64,000 bases of DNA, from assembly GCF_000819765.1 (NCBI RefSeq), contig NZ_CDBT01000008.1:273916-337915 (forward strand), given 5' to 3'. Below, piece by piece: positions 53,268-60,572 of the stretch. The DNA is from Aeromonas bivalvium. Lineage in GTDB: Bacteria; Pseudomonadota; Gammaproteobacteria; Enterobacterales; Aeromonadaceae. The notes under the pieces were generated by a model. It was given only the letters and a program-made list of their open reading frames with translations. It had not been told where the DNA came from and searched no databases. Positions within the stretch are counted from its first letter, which is position 1. Each line of letters opens with the position of its first letter. Made by a program: the position numbers and the translations under genes.

Positions 53268-55001
53268 TCAGTGGGCGCCGAGCCCCAGGCGAATGGCCAG
53301 GGCTTGCAGCTCGCCCCGCCACTGCTGTTGCAGGCGCGGGGTCTGGTGCCTGGGCTTGCGGGCCAGATCGGCGGCGAGCAGGGCATCGAGCTCATACCAG
53401 CGCGCCAGCAGCGCCTCTTCGTCATCCCCCGTGGCGGCCGCGGCCTGCGCTTCACCTGATTGAGCCGGGCTGCCCGCCTGGGGCAAGGGGGCGTCCCCCA
53501 GCAGCTCGGCATAGGCCCGCTCGGCGCTGTGAGCCTCCTGGATGCGCCCGTCCTTTATCAGCCAGAAGCGGTTGCAACTGCGCTCGATCAGCTCCCGGTC
53601 ATGGGAGACCAGCAGCACGCCCCCCGGGAAGGCGGCAATAGCCTCGGCCAGCTCCTCCTTGCCCGCCAGATCCAGGTGGTTGCTGGGCTCGTCAAGCCAG
53701 AGCATGTGGTGGCTGCCGAGCGACAGGGCGAGAAACAGCAGCCGTGCCCGCTCGCCCCCGCTCAGGGTGCGCACCTGCTGGCCGTGACGGACATAGGGGA
53801 AGCCCGCCCGGATCAGCGCCTGTCGCCGAGCCCCCTCAGGCAGAGGGGCCAGCGGGTAGAGGGCGTCGCTCAGGGTGGCGTCGTCCGCCAGCTGCTGCAG
53901 GGACTGATCGTAATAGGCGATGCTCGCGCCTGGGTGGCAGTACCAGCCTGCCTGCGGACTTTGGGTGGCCAGCTCGCGCCAGCACTGGCGCAGCAGGGAG
54001 GACTTGCCGGTGCCGTTGGCACCGAGCAGGGCGACCCTGTCTCCCGCCCGCAGCCAGAGCCCCTCGGCACGCAGCAGGGGCGGCAGTGCCGGTGCCGGCG
54101 ATACGTCGAGGGCCTCCAGTCGCAGCAATGTGTCGGCAGGCAGGCTCACTCCGCGCAGCTCGAGTCGCCAGGGGGCCGGCGCCGCGACCTGGCTCTGCTC
54201 CTCCTGCAGGCGGGCGACGCGTTTTTCCATGGACTTGGCCTGGCGCACCAGCTTCTCGTTGTCATGCTCGCGCCCCCAGATGGCGAGACGTTTGCTGCTG
54301 GCGCTCAGGCGGTCTATCTCCTTTTGCTCGTCCGCCCGGCGCAGGCGGGCCTGCTCATCCTCGGCAGCCAGCGCCGCCCTGGCCTGGCTGCAGGGCAGGG
54401 CGAAGCGGTGCAGCTGGCCGCCCTGCAGGATCAGGGTCTGATCCGTGACCCTGTCCAGCAGGCGAGCGTCGTGGGAGACCAGCACCAAGGCGCCGCGCCA
54501 GCCCAGCAGAAACTGCTCGAGCCAGAGCAGGGCGGGCAAGTCCAGGTGGTTGCTGGGCTCATCGAGCAGCAGCAGATTGGGTTGACGCAGCAGGGCGCGC
54601 CCTATCTGCAGCCGGCTGTGCTGGCCGCCGCTCAGTGCAGTGACCGGCAGCGCGGCCTGGGCCTCCAGCTGCAGCTCGGCCAGCAGCTTGTCCACCTGCC
54701 ATTCGGCGCTCGGGTCGTTGCCCAGGGCATCCAGCAGCACGGCGCGGGTGCTGAGGAACGAGAGCCCGGCTGGCAGTTGCTGGGCCACGAACTCGCAGCG
54801 GCAGGCGGCGGCCTGCACGACCCGGCCGGCCTGGGGCGTGCGCTCGCCCGCCAGCAGCGCGAGCAATGTGCTCTTGCCGCAGCCGTTGGCGCCAATCAGG
54901 CAGAGTCGGTCGCCTGCGCGAATGCCGAGTTCGAGGTGGTCAAATAACGGAAGGTGCCCCGCACTCATCTGCAGGGAATGGGTACTCATCAGGGTTGTCA
55001 T
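53268..55001 (-). CDS. ABC-F family ATPase
   Basis: 577 residues, no membrane segment. Two ATPase domains are joined by a helical linker, as in ribosome-bound ABC-F proteins that aid translation or confer antibiotic resistance. Domain 1: Walker A GANGCGKST (~37-45), signature LSGGQHSRLQ, Walker B LLLLDEPSNHLD. The linker is at ~225-275 (RLAIWGREHDNEKLVRQAKS). Domain 2: GANGTGKSS, LSGGERARLLF, MLWLDEPSNHLD. I cannot assign it to EttA, Uup, YbiT or YheS. It has an upstream leader ORF, a hallmark of drug-inducible members. A start at 54989 is also possible. Confidence 0.9.
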   Translation of the reverse strand: MTTLMSTHSLQMSAGHLPLFDHLELGIRAGDRLCLIGANGCGKSTLLALLAGERTPQAGRVVQAAACRCEFVAQQLPAGLSFLSTRAVLLDALGNDPSAEWQVDKLLAELQLEAQAALPVTALSGGQHSRLQIGRALLRQPNLLLLDEPSNHLDLPALLWLEQFLLGWRGALVLVSHDARLLDRVTDQTLILQGGQLHRFALPCSQARAALAAEDEQARLRRADEQKEIDRLSASSKRLAIWGREHDNEKLVRQAKSMEKRVARLQEEQSQVAAPAPWRLELRGVSLPADTLLRLEALDVSPAPALPPLLRAEGLWLRAGDRVALLGANGTGKSSLLRQCWRELATQSPQAGWYCHPGASIAYYDQSLQQLADDATLSDALYPLAPLPEGARRQALIRAGFPYVRHGQQVRTLSGGERARLLFLALSLGSHHMLWLDEPSNHLDLAGKEELAEAIAAFPGGVLLVSHDRELIERSCNRFWLIKDGRIQEAHSAERAYAELLGDAPLPQAGSPAQSGEAQAAAATGDDEEALLARWYELDALLAADLARKPRHQTPRLQQQWRGELQALAIRLGLGAH

Positions 55002-55116
55002 GCTCTTGCTCTCTTAAATCGCGGGATGGGAAATCCCTGTCATCAGGAGCGCTGGCGACAACGGCAGAGTCGAGAAAGGTCTCGGTATGGAAGGGAGTCG
55101 GCTTTGCTCGAACCCG

Positions 55117-55203
55117 CTATCGCAGCGCGATGGTATGCAGGCAAGAGCAGGCGAAGGTGCCGAACAGGCGAGCCGAGAACATCGGACACGCTTGGATAAC
55201 CAT
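55117..55203 (-). CDS. Leader peptide upstream of the ABC-F gene
   Basis: 28 codons, starting MVIQACPMFS and ending FACSCLHTIALR, with three cysteines. A perfect AAGGAGGT lies five bases before the ATG, far stronger than the ribosome site of the ABC-F gene itself. A hairpin (ATCGC-GCT-GCGAT) sits on the last codons. The stop is 115 bases before the ABC-F start. A 17-bp-spaced promoter lies just upstream. The layout fits control of a translation factor by ribosome stalling; that function is inference. Confidence 0.6.
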   Translation of the reverse strand: MVIQACPMFSARLFGTFACSCLHTIALR

Positions 55204-55241
55204 TTTTACCTCCTTGTATTTCGTTATGGCAGGGTGCGGCG

Positions 55242-55270
55242 AGTATAAGTGCAGAAAAAACAGGCGTCCA
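55242..55270 (-). promoter_or_regulatory. Promoter for the leader peptide and ABC-F gene
   Basis: On the minus strand TGGACG (55265-55270) and TATACT (55242-55247) are 17 bases apart. The predicted start lies about 30 bases before the leader ATG. Eight consecutive G (plus strand 55281-55288) lie just upstream of the -35. Confidence 0.55.
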
Positions 55271-55310
55271 TCCGTCCTGTGGGGGGGGCGCCGCATCGGG
55301 AGGCTCGGGG

Positions 55311-55338
55311 TAAAAAAACGCCCCGTGATACGGGGCGT
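55311..55338 (-). terminator. Terminator after pliI
   Basis: A nine-bp stem ACGCCCCGT (55318-55326) and ACGGGGCGT (55330-55338) reads out on the minus strand into seven T. It insulates pliI from the ABC-F leader. Confidence 0.9.
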
Positions 55339-55347
55339 GAGGGCTTG

Positions 55348-55785
55348 TCAGTCGCGGGGGGTCTTGAGGGCCTCAATCACATCGTCACTGGGGGACAGTC
55401 CCTCCACGTGGTTGAAGGTGTCCAGCCCCTTCTGGGGCAAGATGGTGAAGGCGTCGGCGCTCAGGTAGCTGCCGCTGCCGGCGCTCTCGACGATGACGAT
55501 GAGCTCGGGCTGCTTGTCGCCGTCGAGATCCTGCAGCTTGAGTGCCTTGATGCTGCCGTCTCGCGGCAGCACCTTGCCGTCGATGAACTGATCCAGCGGA
55601 AACTGGGGGTTGGCACCCGTGTAGAGGCGCACGTTGTAGCTGCCGGTGGAGGCGGGCTCGCCGCGCCCTTCGCCGACGGTGACCACCTGGCCTGAGGGGA
55701 GCGTCAGCTGTTGGAAGAACCCGTCCGCCGCCTGGGTGGTCAGGGGCAGGGTGAGCAGGCCGAGAGCAAGGAATAAGGCTTTCAT
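55348..55785 (-). CDS. pliI: Periplasmic inhibitor of I-type lysozyme PliI
   Basis: 145 residues. A signal peptide (MKALFLALGLLTLPLTTQAA) is followed by a small beta-rich domain. The mature part (DGFFQQLTLPSGQVVTV, PLDQFIDGKVLPRDGS, VESAGSGSYLSADAFTI) closely matches the A. hydrophila PliI I remember; the SGSY loop is where the inhibitor enters the lysozyme active site. It protects the cell wall from invertebrate-type lysozyme. AAGGGT lies eight bases before the ATG at 55785. It follows the M13 peptidase gene on the same strand. Confidence 0.88.
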   Translation of the reverse strand: MKALFLALGLLTLPLTTQAADGFFQQLTLPSGQVVTVGEGRGEPASTGSYNVRLYTGANPQFPLDQFIDGKVLPRDGSIKALKLQDLDGDKQPELIVIVESAGSGSYLSADAFTILPQKGLDTFNHVEGLSPSDDVIEALKTPRD

Positions 55786-55865
55786 GGATGTGACCCTTGT
55801 TGCTGCTTGTTGTGTCTGTGACGGGCAGGGGGCCGCTGGTCGGCCGCCCCCTGCCCGGGTTGTCA

Positions 55866-57920
55866 TCACCAGATCTTGACCCGCTTGGCCGGGGCCAGAT
55901 AGAGCTTGTCCTGGGGATCTATGTTGAACGCCTCGTAGAAGGCGGGGATGTTCGGCACCACGCCGTTGACCCTGTATTCGGGCGGGGAGTGGGGATCCGA
56001 GGCGAGCAGCATCTGCATCAGCTCGGGGCGATACTTGCCCTTCCACACCTGGGCCCAGCCGAGGAAGAAGCGCTGCTCGCCGGTGAAGCCGTCCAGCACA
56101 GGCGCCTCCTTGCCGGCCAGGGAGATCTCGTAGGCCTTGTGGGCTATGGTGAGGCCGCCGAGATCGCCTATGTTCTCCCCCAGGGTGAACTGGCCGTTGA
56201 CGAACTGGCCGTCGATGGGCTCGAAGCGGTTGTACTGGGCCACCAACCGGCTGGTGCGAAAGCGAAACTCCTTGAGATCCTGCGCCGTCCACCAGTCGCG
56301 CAGCACGCCGTCGTCGTCGGATTTGGCCCCCTGATCATCGAAACCGTGCCCCATCTCGTGGCCGATCACCCCGCCGATGGCGCCGTAGTTGACCGCGTCG
56401 TCCGCCGCCATGTCGAAGAAGGGGGGCTGGAGTATGGCGGCCGGGAAGACGATCTCGTTGTTGCTCGGGTTGTAGTAGGCGTTCACCGTCTGGGGCGACA
56501 TGTACCAGAGATCCTTGTCGACCGGGGTGCCGAGGCGATCCAGGCTCTCCTGGTACTCGAAGGCGCGGGCCCGCATCAGGTTGCCCACCAGATCATCGGA
56601 CTCGACCCGGATGCCGCTGTAATCCCGCCACTTGTCCGGGTAGCCTATCTTGGGCCTGAACTTGGCGAGCTTCTCCCTGGCCTGGCGCTTGGTGTCCGGG
56701 GACATCCAGTCCAGCTCCTCGATGCTCTTGCCATAGGCGGTGCGCAGGTTCTCCACCAGCTGTTCCATGCGGGCCTTGGCCTCGGGGGGGAAGTATTGCG
56801 CCACATAGCGTTTGCCAACCGCCTCCCCCAGGTGGGCATCGAGCACCGCCAGGGCCCGCTCCCAGGGGGCGCGCTGCTTGGGGGTACCGCTCAGTGTGGT
56901 GCCGAAGAAGGCGAAGTTGGCCCTGTCGGTCTCGCGGTCGAGGTAGGGAGCATAGTCGCTGATGAGCTGCCACTTGAGGTAGCTGCGCCACTGGGTGGTC
57001 GGTGTCTGGGCCATCAGCGCGTCCAGGGCCTGGAGGTAGCCGGGCTGCCCCAGGATCAGCTGGCGCTGATGGGCGATCCCCGCCTCGGCGAGATAGCTCT
57101 GCCAGTCGATATGGGGGGCGAGGCGGCCGAGTTCACCCGTGGCCAGCTTGTTGTAGCTCTTCTCCCTGTCCCGCAGCGCCACCTTGTCCCACTGGATGCG
57201 GGCAATGGCGGTTTCCAGCGCCACTATCTGCGCGGCCTGGGTGTTGGCATCGTCCTCGCCGGCCCGGCCCAGCATGGTGGCGATGTGCTGCTGGTACTGC
57301 CGGCGCAGGTTCACGCTGGCCGCATCTGTCTTGAGGTAGTAGTCCCTGTCCGGCAGGCCGAGACCGGACTGGTCGAGATTGACGATGTACTGGCTCGGCG
57401 CCTTGGCATCCGGCCCTATCCAGAAGCCGAAGGGGGCATTGCCGCCGACCTTGCCGGCGCGGGCCAGGGCACGGGCCAGGCTCTGGCTGTCGCTCACCTT
57501 GTCCAGCTCGGCGAGCAGGGGGCGCAGCGGGCTCATGCCCCTGACATCCCGGGTCTGCTGATCCAGGTAGCTGGCGTAAAAATCGCGGATCTGCTGATCT
57601 TCCGAGCCCAGGGGCGCGTCCTTGGGCAGGGCTTCTATCAGGGTACGCACGTCCGCCAGGGACTTGTCGCGCAGGGTGTAGAAGGCGCCGTCGGCGGGCC
57701 TGTCATCGGGGATCTGGGCGCTGGCGAGCCAGCGGCCGTTGGCATAACGGAAAAAATCGTCGCCCGGTTTGACGCCGGTATCCATGTTGGCCAGGTTCAG
57801 TCCTGAACGGGCCTGGCTCTGATGGTCTCCCTGGCTGCAACCAGCCAGCAGTGCCAGGGCGATGAGCCCGGCCAGTATGCTTTTCTTGTTGTGCATTCTT
57901 ATGGTTCCAATTCGGGTCAT
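55866..57920 (-). CDS. M13 family zinc metallopeptidase (PepO-like), lipoprotein
   Basis: 684 residues. The N-terminal helix ends in a lipobox (LALLAGC), so it is probably anchored in the periplasm. The neprilysin-type C-terminal domain has the zinc motif HEMGHGFDDQG, the third ligand in GENIGDLGGL, and the substrate-binding NAYYNPSNNEIVFPA. Expected to cut short peptides. The first ATG (57920) has AGGAAG at five bases; a second at 57896 would also give a signal sequence. The gene is divergent from tilS. Confidence 0.92.
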   Translation of the reverse strand: MTRIGTIRMHNKKSILAGLIALALLAGCSQGDHQSQARSGLNLANMDTGVKPGDDFFRYANGRWLASAQIPDDRPADGAFYTLRDKSLADVRTLIEALPKDAPLGSEDQQIRDFYASYLDQQTRDVRGMSPLRPLLAELDKVSDSQSLARALARAGKVGGNAPFGFWIGPDAKAPSQYIVNLDQSGLGLPDRDYYLKTDAASVNLRRQYQQHIATMLGRAGEDDANTQAAQIVALETAIARIQWDKVALRDREKSYNKLATGELGRLAPHIDWQSYLAEAGIAHQRQLILGQPGYLQALDALMAQTPTTQWRSYLKWQLISDYAPYLDRETDRANFAFFGTTLSGTPKQRAPWERALAVLDAHLGEAVGKRYVAQYFPPEAKARMEQLVENLRTAYGKSIEELDWMSPDTKRQAREKLAKFRPKIGYPDKWRDYSGIRVESDDLVGNLMRARAFEYQESLDRLGTPVDKDLWYMSPQTVNAYYNPSNNEIVFPAAILQPPFFDMAADDAVNYGAIGGVIGHEMGHGFDDQGAKSDDDGVLRDWWTAQDLKEFRFRTSRLVAQYNRFEPIDGQFVNGQFTLGENIGDLGGLTIAHKAYEISLAGKEAPVLDGFTGEQRFFLGWAQVWKGKYRPELMQMLLASDPHSPPEYRVNGVVPNIPAFYEAFNIDPQDKLYLAPAKRVKIW

Positions 57921-58026
57921 TTGCTTCCTTGCTCAAGGGGTGAGCAGGCGATTTCACTCTAACAGCCGGGGTACAGCTTGATAAGCCCGCATCTGCTAAG
58001 ATGGTCCGTCCATCCTGGGGAAGCCT

Positions 58027-59382
58027 ATGATTTCTCGACTCTATTCACGTTTCTGTCAGACCCTGCCGACGCCAACAAGTTCCAGCGCCCTGCTGGTGGC
58101 GTACAGCGGTGGTCTGGATTCCACCCTGCTGCTGCTGCTGGCCGAGCGTTACGCCCGCGAGCATCGACTGCCCCTGGGCGCCCTGCATGTGCATCATGGT
58201 CTGAGCCCTCATGCCGACGAGTGGGCCGAGCGCTGCGCCGCCCTCTGTCGGCAGCTGGGGGTGGCGCTGCAGGTGGAGCGGGTTCAGCTGGCGCGAGGCA
58301 ATGGCGAGAGTCTCGAGGCCCAGGCCCGCAGCGCGCGCTACGCCAGGCTTGGGGCGGCCCTGCCCCCCGGCGGCTGGCTGCTCACCGCCCACCATCAGGA
58401 CGATCAGCTGGAGACCCTGTTGCTGGCCCTCAAGCGTGGCGCCGGCCCCCGGGGGCTGGCCGGGATACTGCCGAGCCAGCCCTTCGCCGACGGCCTGCTG
58501 CTGCGCCCCCTGCTGGCGGAGCCCCGTCAGGTGCTGGCCGAGGCGGTGGGGGAGGCCGGGGTGAGCTGGGTCGAGGATGAGAGCAATCAGGATGTGAGTT
58601 ACGATCGCAACTTCCTGCGCCAGCAGGTGATCCCTGTGCTCAAGGCGCGCTGGCCCGCCATCGCCGAGACGGCGGCCCGCAGCATGGCCCTGTGCGCCGA
58701 GCAGGAGACGCTCCTCGCCGAGCTGGCCGAGGGAGATTGGCAACGGGCGGGGGACGGAGAGGCGCTGCGCATCGCCCCCCTCCATGAGTTGAGCCCCGCC
58801 AGGCGCAACAACCTGCTGCGCCACTGGATCCGGCGCCAGGGGGGGGAGATGCCGGCCCGGGATCAGCTGGCCCGGCTCTGGGACGAGCTGGCACTGGCCC
58901 GCCCCGATGCCAACCCCCAGCTCAACTGGGGGCGGGTGAGTTGCCGCCGCCATCAGGGGCGACTCTATCTGGTGCGCCCGGATCTCGCCCCCCTGAGCGA
59001 TCAGATCCCCCTCACCCTCGGGGTGAGGGCGACCCTGCCGGAGGAGTTGGGCACCCTGGGCGTTATCCAAAGCGAGGAGGGGCCCCTGCGGTTGCCCCGG
59101 GCCGATGAACCTCTTTCCCTGCGCTTCGCGGTGGCGCCGGGCCAGACCTTGAGGCCCCAGGGGCGGGGCGGGAGCCGCCGCCTCAAGAAGCTGTGGCAGG
59201 AGTACGGCATCCCCTCCTGGCAGCGAGGCCGCGTGCCCATTCTCTTCTATGGGGAGCAGCCGGCCGCGGTGCCGGGCATTTTCATCTGCGAGGGGTTCGC
59301 CCGCACGGGTCCGCAGGGACTGGCCTGGCTGCGGCAGGGCCCGCCCGTCAGCCCGCAAGAGGGGGACGACCCCTTGCCATGA
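58027..59382 (+). CDS. tilS: tRNA(Ile)-lysidine synthase TilS
   Basis: 451 residues. It joins lysine to C34 of the AUA-reading tRNA-Ile using ATP, changing both codon and charging identity. The PP-loop SGGLDST is at ~28-34, followed by HVHHGLSPHADEWA and HHQDDQLETLLL; the C-terminal TilS domain includes LRPQGRGGSRRLKKLWQEYGIPSWQR. It is essential in relatives. Its stop codon lies at the foot of the terminator stem. Confidence 0.96.
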   Translation: MISRLYSRFCQTLPTPTSSSALLVAYSGGLDSTLLLLLAERYAREHRLPLGALHVHHGLSPHADEWAERCAALCRQLGVALQVERVQLARGNGESLEAQARSARYARLGAALPPGGWLLTAHHQDDQLETLLLALKRGAGPRGLAGILPSQPFADGLLLRPLLAEPRQVLAEAVGEAGVSWVEDESNQDVSYDRNFLRQQVIPVLKARWPAIAETAARSMALCAEQETLLAELAEGDWQRAGDGEALRIAPLHELSPARRNNLLRHWIRRQGGEMPARDQLARLWDELALARPDANPQLNWGRVSCRRHQGRLYLVRPDLAPLSDQIPLTLGVRATLPEELGTLGVIQSEEGPLRLPRADEPLSLRFAVAPGQTLRPQGRGGSRRLKKLWQEYGIPSWQRGRVPILFYGEQPAAVPGIFICEGFARTGPQGLAWLRQGPPVSPQEGDDPLP

Positions 59383-59418
59383 AAACATCGAGGCGGCCAT
59401 TGGCCGCCTCGATGTTTT
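59382..59418. terminator. Bidirectional terminator after tilS
   Basis: An 18-bp stem (59382-59399 and 59401-59418, core GAGGCGGCC/GGCCGCCTC) is flanked by AAAA and TTTT. The left arm begins inside the tilS stop codon. Confidence 0.9.
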
Positions 59419-59454
59419 GCTGTGTTCATGCCGCCATGCGAGTGACTGTGAGGG

Positions 59455-59580
59455 TCAGGCCGTGCCATCCGGTTTCTTGCGGGCGCCAGGGCTGCGGCTG
59501 TTTCAGGCCGTTCCATCCGCCTTCTTGCGGGCACCAGGGCTGCTGCTGTTTCAGGCCGTTCCATCCGCCTTCTTGCGGGC
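59455..59580. repeat. 48-bp tandem repeat spanning the 3' end of the GGDEF gene
   Basis: Three consecutive units start at 59455, 59503 and 59551 with TCAGGCCGT. The third is partial (30 bp) and is the real 3' end of the minus-strand GGDEF gene; the second is identical to it over that length, and the first differs at about five positions. In the gene's frame every unit encodes ARKKxDGTA followed by TGA. Confidence 0.9.
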
Positions 59581-60456
59581 ATAGAGGTGGCTGTCGGCCG
59601 TCTCGTACAGGGTGTAGACATCCATGCCGGGTTGCCAGCAGGCGGCCCCCAGGGTGCAGCCGACCGAGAAGCTCGCCAGCTCCTGGTGGCTGCGCAGCAT
59701 CTGTTGCAGCCGTAACCAGACCGGGCGCCAGGCCTCGGGTTCGGCGGGTTGCAGCAGCAGGGCAAATTCGTCGCCGCCGAGGCGAAACGCCTGATCCGTG
59801 GCGCGAATGCTCTGGCCCAGCAGCTGGGCGAAGCGGCTGAGCACCAGATCGCCCACCGGGTGACCCCAGGTGTCGTTGATCTGCTTGAATCTGTCGAGAT
59901 CCAGCAGCACCAGCACCAGGCCATGGGGGTCGCGGCTGTGCTGCTCCACGGCGCGGCCGAGGGCCTCGTCGAAGTAGGCGCGATTGCCGAGGCCGGTCAG
60001 GTGATCGAGGCGTACCTGCTGCTCCAGATTGGCCAGGCGCAGGTAGAGGGGCAGGGCCAGCTGCAACTGACGATGGCAGCTCTGCAACTCGGCGATCTGC
60101 CCCTCGCTCGGGATCTGGGTCAGCTGGTAGTGGAGCTGGCCAAGGCTGAGGCCGTGACTGTCCTTGAGGGGAAACTGGTGGCTGTGCAGGCTGATCTGCT
60201 CCTGGGGCAGACACTGGATCAGGCTGTGGTGAGCCGGCCCTTCGAGGCAGAGGCTGTGAATGCGGACAACCCTTGCCGCCGTGCGGGCAAAGATTGCCAG
60301 CAGCTCGCTCAGGGTCTGCTGGCCGAGCAGGCGCTCGAGCAGACCCTTGTCCGCCTGTTTGAGGGCGGGCGTCTGATGATCCAGCTGGCGGATCCACTGG
60401 GTTGCATCGAAGCCGACCGAGGCGTTTGCCTCTCTCCAAGATATTGAATTGTCCAT
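59551..60456 (-). CDS. GGDEF-domain diguanylate cyclase
   Basis: 301 residues, no membrane segment. An N-terminal helical region (~1-150) without a recognised sensor is followed by a GGDEF domain with DHLTGLGNRAYFDEAL (~151), DLDRFKQINDTWGHPVGD and an intact active site FRLGGDEFALLL. It should make cyclic di-GMP. No RxxD inhibitory site is visible just before the motif. The C-terminus ARKKADGTA is part of a tandem repeat that continues past the stop. It is divergent from the antiporter gene. Confidence 0.93.
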   Translation of the reverse strand: MDNSISWREANASVGFDATQWIRQLDHQTPALKQADKGLLERLLGQQTLSELLAIFARTAARVVRIHSLCLEGPAHHSLIQCLPQEQISLHSHQFPLKDSHGLSLGQLHYQLTQIPSEGQIAELQSCHRQLQLALPLYLRLANLEQQVRLDHLTGLGNRAYFDEALGRAVEQHSRDPHGLVLVLLDLDRFKQINDTWGHPVGDLVLSRFAQLLGQSIRATDQAFRLGGDEFALLLQPAEPEAWRPVWLRLQQMLRSHQELASFSVGCTLGAACWQPGMDVYTLYETADSHLYARKKADGTA

Positions 60457-60572
60457 TCTCTTTCCTCACCTAGCGGCCCTCTGGCCCGCCCCTGGCAGTC
60501 GAAATGCAAAAGCTGTGCCCAAAATATGTTCTATGGGACCAACCCAGGCTGGCTAGACTTAAGTCGATAAAA

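Noticed and set aside
55100-55116. GGTTCGAGC resembling a tRNA T-arm just after the ABC-F leader ORF
   Set aside because: No acceptor, D-arm or anticodon arm can be built around it. It is better explained as part of the leader pairing.
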